Assembly (NCBI RefSeq): GCF_026283965.1
Contig: NZ_JAPDPD010000001.1
Span: 496,001 to 560,000 of the forward strand
Length of the DNA stretch: 64,000 bases
Source: Dyella subtropica
GTDB taxonomy: Bacteria; Pseudomonadota; Gammaproteobacteria; Xanthomonadales; Rhodanobacteraceae
Reading direction: 5' to 3'
Below are positions 39,227 through 47,224 of this stretch, piece by piece. A model generated the notes under the pieces. It had not been told where the DNA came from, made no database searches, and was given only the letters and a program-made list of their open reading frames with translations. The position numbers and the translations under genes were made by a program. The stretch's first letter is position 1, and the number at the start of each line of letters is the position of its first letter.

Positions 39227-41557
39227 ATGAAACGTTCGAAGATCCTTGTCGCACTGTTCGCGTGGGCCGGCCTCGCTGGAATGCCCTTCATGCCGGCCCG
39301 GGCGGCCATCGACAGCATGAGCCTTGGCGCGAGCTACAACGCGCAGAAGACCAGCATCACCTTTCGCATCTATTCTTCGCAGGCTACGCGCATCGCGCTC
39401 TACCTTTATGCGAGCGGTTACGGCGCGCAGGAGTCGGCCACCTATGTACTGACGCCGGTCGGCGGCGGTGTGTGGTCGGTGACGGTTCCGGTGTCGGCGA
39501 TACAGGCGGCGGGCATCACCGGACCGGTCTACTACGGCTATCGCGCCTGGGGACCGAACTGGCCGTATGACGCGAGCTGGGGCAAGGGCTCGGCGGCCGG
39601 ATTCATTTCGGATGTCGATGCCAATGGCAATCGCTTCAATCCGAACAAGCTGCTGCTGGATCCTTATGCGCTGGAGATGAGTCAGGATCCGCTCAATACG
39701 TCCAACCAGAACGGCAACATTTTCGCCTCGGGCCCCGCCAACCGGAACACCGACAGCGGCATGTATGCCCCCAAGGGCATCGTGTTGTCGGCGAGCGGGC
39801 AGGGCACCGGCATCAAGCCGACCCGTGCGCAGAAAGACGATGTCATCTATGAGGTGAACGTCCGTGGGTTCACCAAGCAGGACACGAGTATTCCGGCGGC
39901 CTATCGTGGCACGTATTACGGTGCGGGGCTCAAGGCGGGTTACCTGGCCAGCCTCGGTGTTACGGCCGTGGAGTTCCTGCCCGTGCAGGAAACGCAGAAC
40001 GACGCGAACGATGTCGTGCCCAACTCGAGCGCAAACCAGAATTACTGGGGCTACATGACCGAGGACTACTTCGCCCCGGATCGTCACTACGCCTATAACA
40101 AGGCAGCAGGCGGTCCGACCGCCGAGTTCCAGGCGATGGTGAAAGCGTTCCACGATGTCGGCATCAAGGTGTACATGGACGTGGTCTACAACCACACCGC
40201 CGAAGGCGGCACGTGGGCCAGCAACGATCCCTCCACCGCAACCATCTATTCGTGGCGCGGGCTGGACAACGCGACGTATTACGAACTGACTTCGGACAAC
40301 CAGTACTTCTACGACAACACCGGCATCGGCGCGAACTTCAACACGTACAACACCGTCGCGCAAAACCTGATCGTCGACTCCATGGCCTACTGGGCCAACG
40401 CCATGGGCGTGGACGGATTCCGTTTCGATCTCGCCTCCGTGCTAGGCAACAGCTGCTTGAACGGTGCCTATCAATCGGCTGCGCCGAATTGCCCAAACGG
40501 CGGGTACAACTTCGATGCGGCCGATGCCAACGTGGCGATCAACCGCATCCTGCGCGAATTCACGGTGCGTCCGTCGACGGGTGGTAGCGGGCTCGACCTT
40601 TTCGCGGAACCTTGGGCGATCGGCGGCAATTCCTATCAGCTCGGCGGTTTCCCGGTGGGCTGGTCCGAATGGAATGGTGTCTACCGGGACACCTTGCGCC
40701 AGGCGCAGAACGATCTGGGCACTATGCCCGTATCCATCGGACAGGAGGCGACGAACTTTGCCGGATCGTCCAACCTGTTCCAGGGCAGCGGTCGCTCGCC
40801 GTGGAATTCGACCAACTTCATCGACGTGCATGACGGCATGACGCTCAAGGACGTCTATGCCTGCAACGGCTCCAACAACCATCAGTCGTGGCCTTACGGT
40901 CCGTCCGATGGCGGAACCAGCACCAACTACAGCTGGGATCAGGGCATTTCGAACGGCTCGGGCACGGCGTTCGATCAGCGCCGTGCCGCGCGCACCGGCA
41001 TGGCATTCGAAATGCTGTCGGCGGGCACGCCGCTGATGCAAGGCGGCGATGAATACCTGCGCACGCTCCAATGCAACAACAACGCCTACAACCTCGACTC
41101 CACCGCCAACTGGCTCACCAATAGCTGGACCACCGATCAATCCAACTTCTACAACTTCGCGCAGCGACTGATTGCGTTCCGCCGGGCGCACCCGGCGTTT
41201 CGTCCGGCGACCTGGTACACCGCCAGCCAAGTCGTGTGGTATCAGCCCAGCGGCGCGGTCGCTGACAGCAACTACTGGAGCAATACCGGCAATCACGCCA
41301 TCGCCTACACCATCGACGGGCCTTCGCTGGGCGATACCCATGCCATGTACGTCGCGTACAACGGCTGGTCGGGCAACGTCACCTTCACCTTGCCGGCACC
41401 ACCTTCCGGAACCCAGTGGTACCGCGTCACCGATACGTGCAATTGGAACGATGGCCCCGATACGTTCGTCACTCCGGGCAACGAGGCGCTGATTGGCGGT
41501 GCGGGCAGCACGTATGGGCAATGCGGGCAATCGTTGTTGCTGTTGATTTCGAAGTAA
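39227..41557 (+). CDS. iam: secreted isoamylase (glycogen debranching, GH13)
   Basis: This 776-residue exported isoamylase hydrolyses alpha-1,6 branches of glycogen and amylopectin. A signal peptide (KRSKILVALFAWAGLAGMPF) precedes AIDSMSLGASYNAQKTSITF, a mature start recalling the Pseudomonas amyloderamosa enzyme; the similarity appears to run over the full length (from memory). Catalytic residues are the Asp in GFRFDLASVLG, the Glu in LFAEPWAIGG and the Asp in NFIDVHDGM. The ATG at 39227 gives a proper signal peptide; the open frame to 39143 does not. It stands alone, followed by a repeat-rich gap. Confidence 0.96.
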   Translation: MKRSKILVALFAWAGLAGMPFMPARAAIDSMSLGASYNAQKTSITFRIYSSQATRIALYLYASGYGAQESATYVLTPVGGGVWSVTVPVSAIQAAGITGPVYYGYRAWGPNWPYDASWGKGSAAGFISDVDANGNRFNPNKLLLDPYALEMSQDPLNTSNQNGNIFASGPANRNTDSGMYAPKGIVLSASGQGTGIKPTRAQKDDVIYEVNVRGFTKQDTSIPAAYRGTYYGAGLKAGYLASLGVTAVEFLPVQETQNDANDVVPNSSANQNYWGYMTEDYFAPDRHYAYNKAAGGPTAEFQAMVKAFHDVGIKVYMDVVYNHTAEGGTWASNDPSTATIYSWRGLDNATYYELTSDNQYFYDNTGIGANFNTYNTVAQNLIVDSMAYWANAMGVDGFRFDLASVLGNSCLNGAYQSAAPNCPNGGYNFDAADANVAINRILREFTVRPSTGGSGLDLFAEPWAIGGNSYQLGGFPVGWSEWNGVYRDTLRQAQNDLGTMPVSIGQEATNFAGSSNLFQGSGRSPWNSTNFIDVHDGMTLKDVYACNGSNNHQSWPYGPSDGGTSTNYSWDQGISNGSGTAFDQRRAARTGMAFEMLSAGTPLMQGGDEYLRTLQCNNNAYNLDSTANWLTNSWTTDQSNFYNFAQRLIAFRRAHPAFRPATWYTASQVVWYQPSGAVADSNYWSNTGNHAIAYTIDGPSLGDTHAMYVAYNGWSGNVTFTLPAPPSGTQWYRVTDTCNWNDGPDTFVTPGNEALIGGAGSTYGQCGQSLLLLISK

Positions 41558-41599
41558 TCGCCGAGTTGCGAAGCAACAACTCCCTCTCTTTGCCTTCGC

Positions 41600-41880
41600 C
41601 TCCTCTCCCTTTCGGGGAGAGGATTGAGGTGAGGGGCGGGTGCTCGCGATAGCACTCCTACTTCGTCACCCCTGCGAAGGCCGGGGTCTAGTGGCGTTGC
41701 CGCTTCGATGCTCCATTGTCGCGACCTGGCCGCTTATGCAGCGGGCATTCCGACTCGCTGCCGCGAGCCGGGTCACTTTCTCTTTGCTGGCCCACGCACC
41801 CGCAGGAGCGGGTGCGAACAGCGCAGCTGGCCCGAAGGGCGGAGGGCATGGATGCCCGGAGTAAAGAGAAAGTAACCAAA
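41600..41880. repeat. composite repeat, copy 1
   Basis: The order of modules (GGGGAGAGG hairpin, GAGGGGCGGGTGCTCGCGAT, REP-like unit, GTCGCGACCTGG, then the ACTTTCTCTTT/AAAGAGAAAGTAACC arms) is the same as at 50786-51000, in the same orientation, with clear base-level similarity in each module. Confidence 0.75.
41721..41744. repeat. 24-base inverted repeat, left arm
   Basis: GCGACCTGGCCGCTTATG at its left end matches the reverse complement of 42085-42108 with one mismatch in 24 bases. Confidence 0.75.
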
Positions 41881-42025
41881 GAGATAATGGCCTCAGAGCA
41901 GGCGGTGGGCTCTGTAGCTGCGCGTTTTCCAGTGTCAGGCGTCTAGATGGCTTCTCCCTTTTCATGCTCTTCCTCAAAGGGGAGAGGCGTGTCCTGTGTA
42001 TTTCGAGGCGTCGATGTGAGCATCG

Positions 42026-42072
42026 GTAGGAGCGCACCCTGTGCGCGAAACGCGCCCGATAGGGCGCGCGCT
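42026..42072. repeat. double-hairpin intergenic repeat (GTAGGAGCGCA family)
   Basis: This unit opens GTAGGAGCGCA, with hairpins GCGCA/TGCGC and GCGCCC-gat-AGGGCGC; it is the best match to the unit at 14133. Confidence 0.75.
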
Positions 42073-42084
42073 TGGGAAGCAGCA

Positions 42085-42108
42085 CCGCTTCATAAGCGGC
42101 CAGGTCGC
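42085..42108. repeat. 24-base inverted repeat, right arm
   Basis: CCGCTTCATAAGCGGCCAGG at the left end is the reverse complement of 41721-41744 with one mismatch. Confidence 0.75.
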
Positions 42109-42711
42109 CATGGCGCATCGATTGTCGCGAACACAGAACACATCCCTCAGCAACCACGCCCTCTCGAGCTCCTCAAACACCTTGAAGGGGATGGCTCTTA
42201 GCCCACGTGTGCGTCCCCGTCATCACTGGATACAGGATGGGCCTGAAGGAAGTGAACGTCTTCGCATAGGTGTCCGTCGAAGCGCTTGAGTATCCGGCCA
42301 TGGGCGGCAATGACAGCCTCGACCTACCCTGTAGAGAACGGATGTTTCCTGCGTTCACAATTTCATCACCAAGCGAACATTACGTTTGCCTGACGAGATG
42401 ATTCGCGATAGGGCCGTTCTCTACACGCGCCATTCGCATCTACCGCGGCACTATCTCGCCTTTGCACGTCGAAGCATCTACGGGGGCGTTCAGATGCGAC
42501 ATTCGGCGGGCTATCGATCCTTGCTGCATTAGCCCCGTCATGGCAGGCGATTATGTCGCTCGCTGTGGTGTTTTCCTTGTTTTCATCGCATTGAGCGTGC
42601 ATTCGCGATGAGCGGCGCGGTTGGTGCGATGGCCGGACGGCATAACACCGTTGATCCAGGGTGTTGGTTGGGAACATATCGCAGATAACCCACTGAGCAG
42701 GAGTAAATCGC

Positions 42712-43200
42712 ATGAGCAGCACAGAGCAGGGGATGAGCGGCCATAAGAGCAACGTTGGCGCGATGGGTGGCAGCATCAGCCCCCAATACAATCAATTCAT
42801 GAACATCGTTTTTACGGTGAGCGGCTCTACAACGGGGCCGCAGGTCACCATCAATCTGGCCTCGAAGAACGCGGGTTTCCCCATCGCTTTTACCACGGGG
42901 AATGCGGACGATCTTTCGAACGGCCTGATGGTTTCCATGAACACCCCGGGTGCTCTTCCGATCTCACAGGTCAACGTATTGCCGCAGAGCCTCGTGTTTC
43001 AGACGGCGTCCAGCGGCGGCGGCAATCAATGGTCGTTCCAATTGCAATGCTTCCTGGCCGGCGAGTCGGGTTTGCAGAATTTCACGTTGGCGGCGAATAC
43101 TGATCCGAGCGTGACGATTTCCGCTTCACTCAACGGCGGCGCGTCAACGCCAGTCACCAAAACGCCCGCCCTATTCCAGTGGAAGCCCCTGCAGAGCTGA
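42712..43200 (+). CDS. small beta-rich protein A, injection-system-associated, unknown function
   Basis: This 162-residue protein matches no family I recognise. It has no signal peptide or membrane segment, is rich in Ser, Thr, Asn and Gly, and alternates hydrophobic residues as in beta-sandwiches. Its core (LPQSLVFQTASSGGGNQWSF, then CFLAGESGLQNFTLAANTDP) closely parallels the next gene's product, and both open MS(S/N)TEQG, so the two are paralogues. AGGAG lies nine bases before the ATG. It begins a run of five related genes leading straight into the contractile-injection genes. A structural decoration, adaptor or cargo role is possible. Confidence 0.8.
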   Translation: MSSTEQGMSGHKSNVGAMGGSISPQYNQFMNIVFTVSGSTTGPQVTINLASKNAGFPIAFTTGNADDLSNGLMVSMNTPGALPISQVNVLPQSLVFQTASSGGGNQWSFQLQCFLAGESGLQNFTLAANTDPSVTISASLNGGASTPVTKTPALFQWKPLQS

Positions 43201-43325
43201 TAGCGGTTGCGCGACAGCTCGATGACATGGGCCATGGATGGCCCTTCACGAAGCATGCGCAGCAGGTGTTCGTTTCGACAGTCCAGTGCGCAACAGAAGG
43301 CCATACCCGAACAGGAGTACATGGC

Positions 43326-43805
43326 ATGAGCAACACTGAGCAGGGTTTAGGCGGCGGCAAGAAGATTGACGTCAGCGCGGCGAACGTGAATGCCAGCACC
43401 GAATACGAGCAATTCAAGCCCATCCAGTTCGTTGTGAGCGGTACGCAGGAGGGGTGCGAGATTGCCGTCAATTTGACCGACCTGGGCCAGGGCTATCCGG
43501 TCGAATTCAGTTTGGGTGGTCAGAGCGGATACTCGGCTGGACTGCATCTCTCGATGACTTCCCCTGGGACACTTCCGCTCGCAGACGTCATGGTCGTGCC
43601 GAACCAACTCACTTTCCAGACGGGTTCCAGCGGTCATGGCAAACCATGGTCGTTCCTATTCAATTGCTTTCTGGCCGGCGAAGCTGGCGTGCAGCAATTC
43701 GCGCTGTCCTGCTTTGCCGATCCGAGCGTGACCGTTCTCATGGAATTCGAGGGTCAGAAGAGCTATACGCTCTCCAACGTGCCCACCATTTTCTCTTGGA
43801 ATTAA
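43326..43805 (+). CDS. small beta-rich protein B, paralogue of protein A
   Basis: This 159-residue protein of unknown function shares with the preceding one the opening MSNTEQG, the segment VPNQLTFQTGSSGHGKPWSF and the end FALSCFADPSVTV. The shared pattern continues in the two-domain protein at 45080 (DPDVSVYAQV). The ATG at 43326 has AGGAG upstream; the frame runs open to 43179 but that part lacks similarity to the paralogue. The independent strong ribosome-binding site and 125-base gap suggest separate control of expression level. Confidence 0.8.
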   Translation: MSNTEQGLGGGKKIDVSAANVNASTEYEQFKPIQFVVSGTQEGCEIAVNLTDLGQGYPVEFSLGGQSGYSAGLHLSMTSPGTLPLADVMVVPNQLTFQTGSSGHGKPWSFLFNCFLAGEAGVQQFALSCFADPSVTVLMEFEGQKSYTLSNVPTIFSWN

Positions 43806-43890
43806 TGAAGGTGTGCCTGTTCGCACGGCCAGCGTGTCTCGCCGTGACGGAAGGCGCCACGTGGATACAGGAATGCCTCGGGGGGATGCC

Positions 43891-44292
43891 ATGCAAGCTG
43901 CGCCGACGTATCAGATTGCCTTCAAATTTCAGTTCAAGCAGGGCTTCACTCAGCCTCAGCAGGTACAGATAAACATCGTCGACTCGAACAATTTCGTGAT
44001 GGTGAACGGGGAGCAGGTGCAATTGCAGCCCTATCTGGCGCTCTATACGCCACCTCTGTCGAACTTCAACATCTCGAAGCAGCAGATGTTCCTCAATATC
44101 GCCAATGGCGAAGGGGGCGAGGGCATGCAAGGGCTGGCCTGGGCCACGTTCACGAGCGGAAGCAGCGCCCAGACGTTGACCCTCAATCTGCAAGCGCAAA
44201 CCGGTCTGATCAGCACAACTTATGCGGTGCTTGGCACCTCATCGAGCGGGGTGTTGAGCGCCGGCCAAAACATCATTTCGGTGAGCCAGTGA
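43891..44292 (+). CDS. small beta-rich protein C, unknown function
   Basis: This 133-residue protein begins MQAAPTYQIAFKFQFKQGFT and continues QQVQINIVDSNNFVMVNGEQ, an alternating pattern typical of beta strands; it ends SSGVLSAGQNIISVSQ. It is a distant member of the same run by size, composition and placement of aromatic residues, but the similarity is weak. The ATG at 43891 follows GGGGGG by six bases; earlier in-frame codons are possible. Its stop overlaps the next start (GTGA). Confidence 0.7.
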   Translation: MQAAPTYQIAFKFQFKQGFTQPQQVQINIVDSNNFVMVNGEQVQLQPYLALYTPPLSNFNISKQQMFLNIANGEGGEGMQGLAWATFTSGSSAQTLTLNLQAQTGLISTTYAVLGTSSSGVLSAGQNIISVSQ

Positions 44293-45059
44293 CCGTCATG
44301 GGTGACCGCAATAGAGGGCCGAAGCACAAGGCCATACCCAAGGTGGATGAGCCTGCCGACGTAGCGAACTCGTCGGCTGCCGTCACCGCGGCTTCAGCCA
44401 TGCCTGAGCCGGTCGAACCATCGCCCGACCAAGCGACTGCCGTGGGTGATGCGCCGGTGGCCGAGGCGGCTGAAACGGGCGCACCTGCTTCGATTGCGGC
44501 GGCCTCGACCGTGTCGGATCAGGGCCCACCGCTGCTCGACCGGGTTACTGCGGTGCACGCCGCGAAGATCGCCACGAAGATCGCTACGGCAGTGCGCGAT
44601 TTTCCGCCGCTGACGAGGGCGCAGAAGGAGCATCTTCGCTCGCAGTTGGGAGAAGACACGCTGGACGCCAGTCTCTTTCAGGCCGACACGGCGGTTCCTT
44701 TCCAGCCATTGAGCATCGTGCTGCAAAACGTGCGTGCCAACAGCAAGGTGTTTGTCACCATCCGCGGCGATCAGACCGCGGTGTGGAGCGGAGGGGATGG
44801 CAGGGGCCTGGTCGGTCTCAGCTTTTCGTCGACGGGCGACCCAGCGTTGTACCTGCGCAATTTTTTGATCAATGCGCGGGAGTTTTTTGTGCAGACCTAT
44901 AACGATAGCCAGGAGATTCGCGTGCAGCTCTACGTGAGAACCGCGCAGCCCGATTTGCGCGGGCGCGTGGATCTTCCTCCTGGTGCCGTAGCGACTCTGC
45001 AATCGAGCACCGACCGAACGAGTGTCGTGGGCTTGAGTGCCTTCGCCATCGATCTCTGA
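44289..45059 (+). CDS. beta-rich protein D with disordered N-terminal region; candidate cargo or adaptor
   Basis: This 256-residue protein is of unknown function. Residues 1-80 are low-complexity and rich in Ala, Pro, Glu and Ser, so likely disordered. Residues about 85-135 form helices (VTAVHAAKIATKIATAVRDF, LTRAQKEHLRSQLG). The last 110 residues are beta-rich (LQNVRANSKVFVTIRGD; YLRNFLINAREFFVQTYND; VQLYVRTAQPD) and echo the neighbours. Disordered N termini act as packaging signals for cargo in some extracellular injection systems, so cargo is one hypothesis. Start: GTG 44289 in a four-base overlap, or ATG 44298. Confidence 0.75.
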   Translation: MTVMGDRNRGPKHKAIPKVDEPADVANSSAAVTAASAMPEPVEPSPDQATAVGDAPVAEAAETGAPASIAAASTVSDQGPPLLDRVTAVHAAKIATKIATAVRDFPPLTRAQKEHLRSQLGEDTLDASLFQADTAVPFQPLSIVLQNVRANSKVFVTIRGDQTAVWSGGDGRGLVGLSFSSTGDPALYLRNFLINAREFFVQTYNDSQEIRVQLYVRTAQPDLRGRVDLPPGAVATLQSSTDRTSVVGLSAFAIDL

Positions 45060-45079
45060 GCGAACAAGGACCGAGGATC

Positions 45080-45889
45080 GTGTCCCACACCTTGATTCCC
45101 GTCATATTGCAATTTACCAACGTAGCGAACAACTCCAATCTCAGCTTCACTTTCACCACGCCGGGCGTTCGATGGTCGCTGGGCAAGGGCATCGGTGACA
45201 GTCTGGGCTTTTCCTACAACGTGACACCGGACGGCGTTTACCAGCCCGTTCCGTGTTTGCAAGATGTGTCGTTCAACAACGACGTGCTGTCCCTGCGCAC
45301 GTCCAGCCAGGCGCCGACCTTGTTCGGCTTCACCCTGACGCTGTTCCTTGAGGTCGCCGACGATGCCTCGTTCCTGACCGGGTATTGCACGCTCAATAAT
45401 GAAGCGGTGGTGTACGGCTACCTGGGCAACGAGCGCCCGGTGCTGTGGCGCAACGGACGCATCAGCGCGGTGATCCAGCCGCCTTCAGTCAGTTACCGCA
45501 GCGTGCTGTTCAATATCGAGGGACTCAAGCCTGGCAAACAGGTGGATATCGAGCTCAATACCGACCCCGACTACGGCAAGGTGTCCTGGGTGCTGGGGCC
45601 GGGACATGGCAATGCGCTGGGCATTGATTTGAGCAGCAACGATGGCGGCAGCGTGCCCTTGTCTATGCTGTCCTACACCAAGAACCACATCGTGATGCAA
45701 TCGCCGACGACCGATGGGGGAGGCGGCGCGACCAACCTGGTCTTGCTGGCCTACGTGTCATGGCAGCCCGATGACGTGCGTTATCTCTATTTGAGAGTGG
45801 TCGGCGACCCGGATGTTTCGGTGTACGCACAGGTCGGCACGCGCCAGCCGCAATGGGTGAGTCCCGGCTACACCTTGTTCACCCTGTAG
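45080..45889 (+). CDS. two-domain beta-rich protein E with internal duplication
   Basis: This 269-residue protein of unknown function has halves that align with each other: WSLGKGIGDSLGFSYNV against WVLGPGHGNALGIDLSS, followed at similar distances by hydrophobic strands and closing segments EAVVYGYLGNERPVLW and DPDVSVYAQVGTRQPQWV. The second half also resembles the proteins at 42712 and 43326, so it is probably a tandem duplication of the same domain. The GTG at 45080 has AAGGA nine bases upstream. It is followed after 11 bases by the tail-terminator gene, which ties the run to the injection system. Confidence 0.8.
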   Translation: MSHTLIPVILQFTNVANNSNLSFTFTTPGVRWSLGKGIGDSLGFSYNVTPDGVYQPVPCLQDVSFNNDVLSLRTSSQAPTLFGFTLTLFLEVADDASFLTGYCTLNNEAVVYGYLGNERPVLWRNGRISAVIQPPSVSYRSVLFNIEGLKPGKQVDIELNTDPDYGKVSWVLGPGHGNALGIDLSSNDGGSVPLSMLSYTKNHIVMQSPTTDGGGGATNLVLLAYVSWQPDDVRYLYLRVVGDPDVSVYAQVGTRQPQWVSPGYTLFTL

Positions 45890-45900
45890 CCGGGCCGCTG

Positions 45901-46590
45901 ATGTCGATGCCGCCAAATCCATCTTCGCCAAACGCCGAAGCAGCGCCGCCGCCGACCAACGACAGCGGCCAGGTGGTGCGCTGGGTGAGCGAATCCTTGC
46001 GCAGCCTGGTGCGCAACAACATTCCGTTGTTGTCGGCTGAATCCGCCGTGGTATTCGATTCGCCGGCCGAGATCGAAGCTGTCGGCGAAAACAAACTGTC
46101 GCTGTACCTGTATCAGATCGAACACAACGTATGGCTGCGCAACCTGCCGCCCAGCCTGAGCGGTCGCCAGCTGCAGCCTCCCCGCACGCAAGTGACGCCC
46201 GCCCCGATGGTGGTCGATCTGGTCTACATGCTGGTGCCTTACGCGAAGTCGGCGGAGACCGAGCTGGTGCTGGCCGACCAGCTGTTGCGTCTGTTCCACG
46301 ACATCCCGATATTGCAAGGCCCGTTGCTGCACCCCGGCTTGCGGCAGACCGGCAACGAGCGCATCGATATCGTGCCTCGCGACAACTCCATCGAAGCGCT
46401 GCGCGATCTGTGGGCGGGCTTCAGCGGCAAGTCCTACAAGTTGACCAAGCTCTACATGTTGTCGCCCGTACGCATCCCGACTGGCCGGCCGTTCGAGACG
46501 GACATCGTCACCGAGACCGAGTTGTCCATCGTCAATACACGGCCGTTGCCACCGAACTTCAACAGCGGGGCACCATGTACCACCGTCTGA
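45901..46590 (+). CDS. eCIS tail terminator, DUF4255/Pvc16-like
   Basis: This 229-residue protein matches the Pvc16 N-terminal (DUF4255) family: VVRWVSESLRSLVRNNIPLL, then VVFDSPAEIEAVGENKLSLYL and YQIEHNVWLRNLPPS, then PAPMVVDLVYMLVPYAKSAE. In PVC-type injection systems it caps the distal end of the sheath-tube. ATG 45901 is chosen since the frame upstream lies inside the previous gene. Its last 16 bases overlap the next coding region. It is the first recognisable structural gene of the locus. Confidence 0.88.
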   Translation: MSMPPNPSSPNAEAAPPPTNDSGQVVRWVSESLRSLVRNNIPLLSAESAVVFDSPAEIEAVGENKLSLYLYQIEHNVWLRNLPPSLSGRQLQPPRTQVTPAPMVVDLVYMLVPYAKSAETELVLADQLLRLFHDIPILQGPLLHPGLRQTGNERIDIVPRDNSIEALRDLWAGFSGKSYKLTKLYMLSPVRIPTGRPFETDIVTETELSIVNTRPLPPNFNSGAPCTTV

Positions 46591-47144
46591 ACCGTCTGAG
46601 CGCCGTCATCGAGCTATGGGATAGCCACCGCGACCAGCCAGCACTCGGCGCCGCACCGCGTTTTCGTTTGAATGGCGTGCCCGCCGATCCCATCGCCAAG
46701 CCCGATGAGCGCTATGTACTGCTGGATCTCGCACCGGGCCGTTATGCGCTCGACGTGCTGACGAAGGCATTCAAGCCGCTCCAGATCCCTTTCACGGTGA
46801 CTGCTGCAGGGACGCCGTTTGAAGCATGGCTGTCGTGCGCGCTCGAGCCGGGGCCGCTTTATGTTTACCCGGCTTACACGACCCTGATTCGCGGCCGGCT
46901 CGGCTCGGCGGCGCCCGGTGAGGTGACCATCAGCGCCGAGTACCGCTCGGCTCGCGGACTCCCGCGCCAGGTGGCGACACGCTGCACGCGCGATCAGGTT
47001 TACACGCTGGCATTGCCGGGCAAGCTCGCCAATCCCACGCAGGTCAGTTTGCGCTTCGTGGCGGCCGGCGGCGGCAGCCGCGAGCAGACCATCGCGGTAA
47101 CGCCGGGTACTACGCAGCGGGTCGATGACATGTTTGCGAGCTGA
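46575..47144 (+). CDS. eCIS-associated beta-sandwich protein, unknown function
   Basis: This 189-residue protein begins MYHRLNRLSAVIELWDSHRD. It contains YVLLDLAPGRYALDVLTKAF, similar to carboxypeptidase-regulatory-like folds, and then FEAWLSCALEPGPLYVYPAY and TLIRGRLGSAAPGEVTISAE, which suggest two beta-sandwich domains. Similar proteins are often encoded between the DUF4255 protein and the sheath in injection loci, so a structural or cap-associated role is likely (inference). The start overlaps the preceding gene by 16 bases. Confidence 0.65.
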   Translation: MYHRLNRLSAVIELWDSHRDQPALGAAPRFRLNGVPADPIAKPDERYVLLDLAPGRYALDVLTKAFKPLQIPFTVTAAGTPFEAWLSCALEPGPLYVYPAYTTLIRGRLGSAAPGEVTISAEYRSARGLPRQVATRCTRDQVYTLALPGKLANPTQVSLRFVAAGGGSREQTIAVTPGTTQRVDDMFAS

Positions 47145-47224
47145 CAGCGCAGGTCTATGGGACGGGCGCCTCGAGAAGCTCGAGGTTTCCAGAGATTGAA
47201 TCAACCATCGCGAGGAAGAGGATC

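Larger units (their letters stand above)
41558..42711. other. 1.15 kb repeat-rich intergenic region before the injection-system locus
   Basis: No convincing gene lies here. The left part is a mosaic: a CCTCTCCC/GGGGAGAGG hairpin (about 41602-41622), a REP-like unit (41664-41693), and arms ACTTTCTCTTT and AAAGAGAAAGT (about 41774 and 41863) around smaller hairpins. An inverted pair (41721-41744 and 42085-42108) and a double-hairpin repeat (42026-42072) follow. From about 42110 to 42700 the sequence has no repeats or gene-like features I can recognise; the promoter of the injection-system locus is presumably within it. Confidence 0.65.

Noticed and set aside
42366-42791. 141-codon minus-strand open frame before the injection locus
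   Set aside because: Irregular composition, no ribosome-binding site and overlap with the well-supported gene at 42712.
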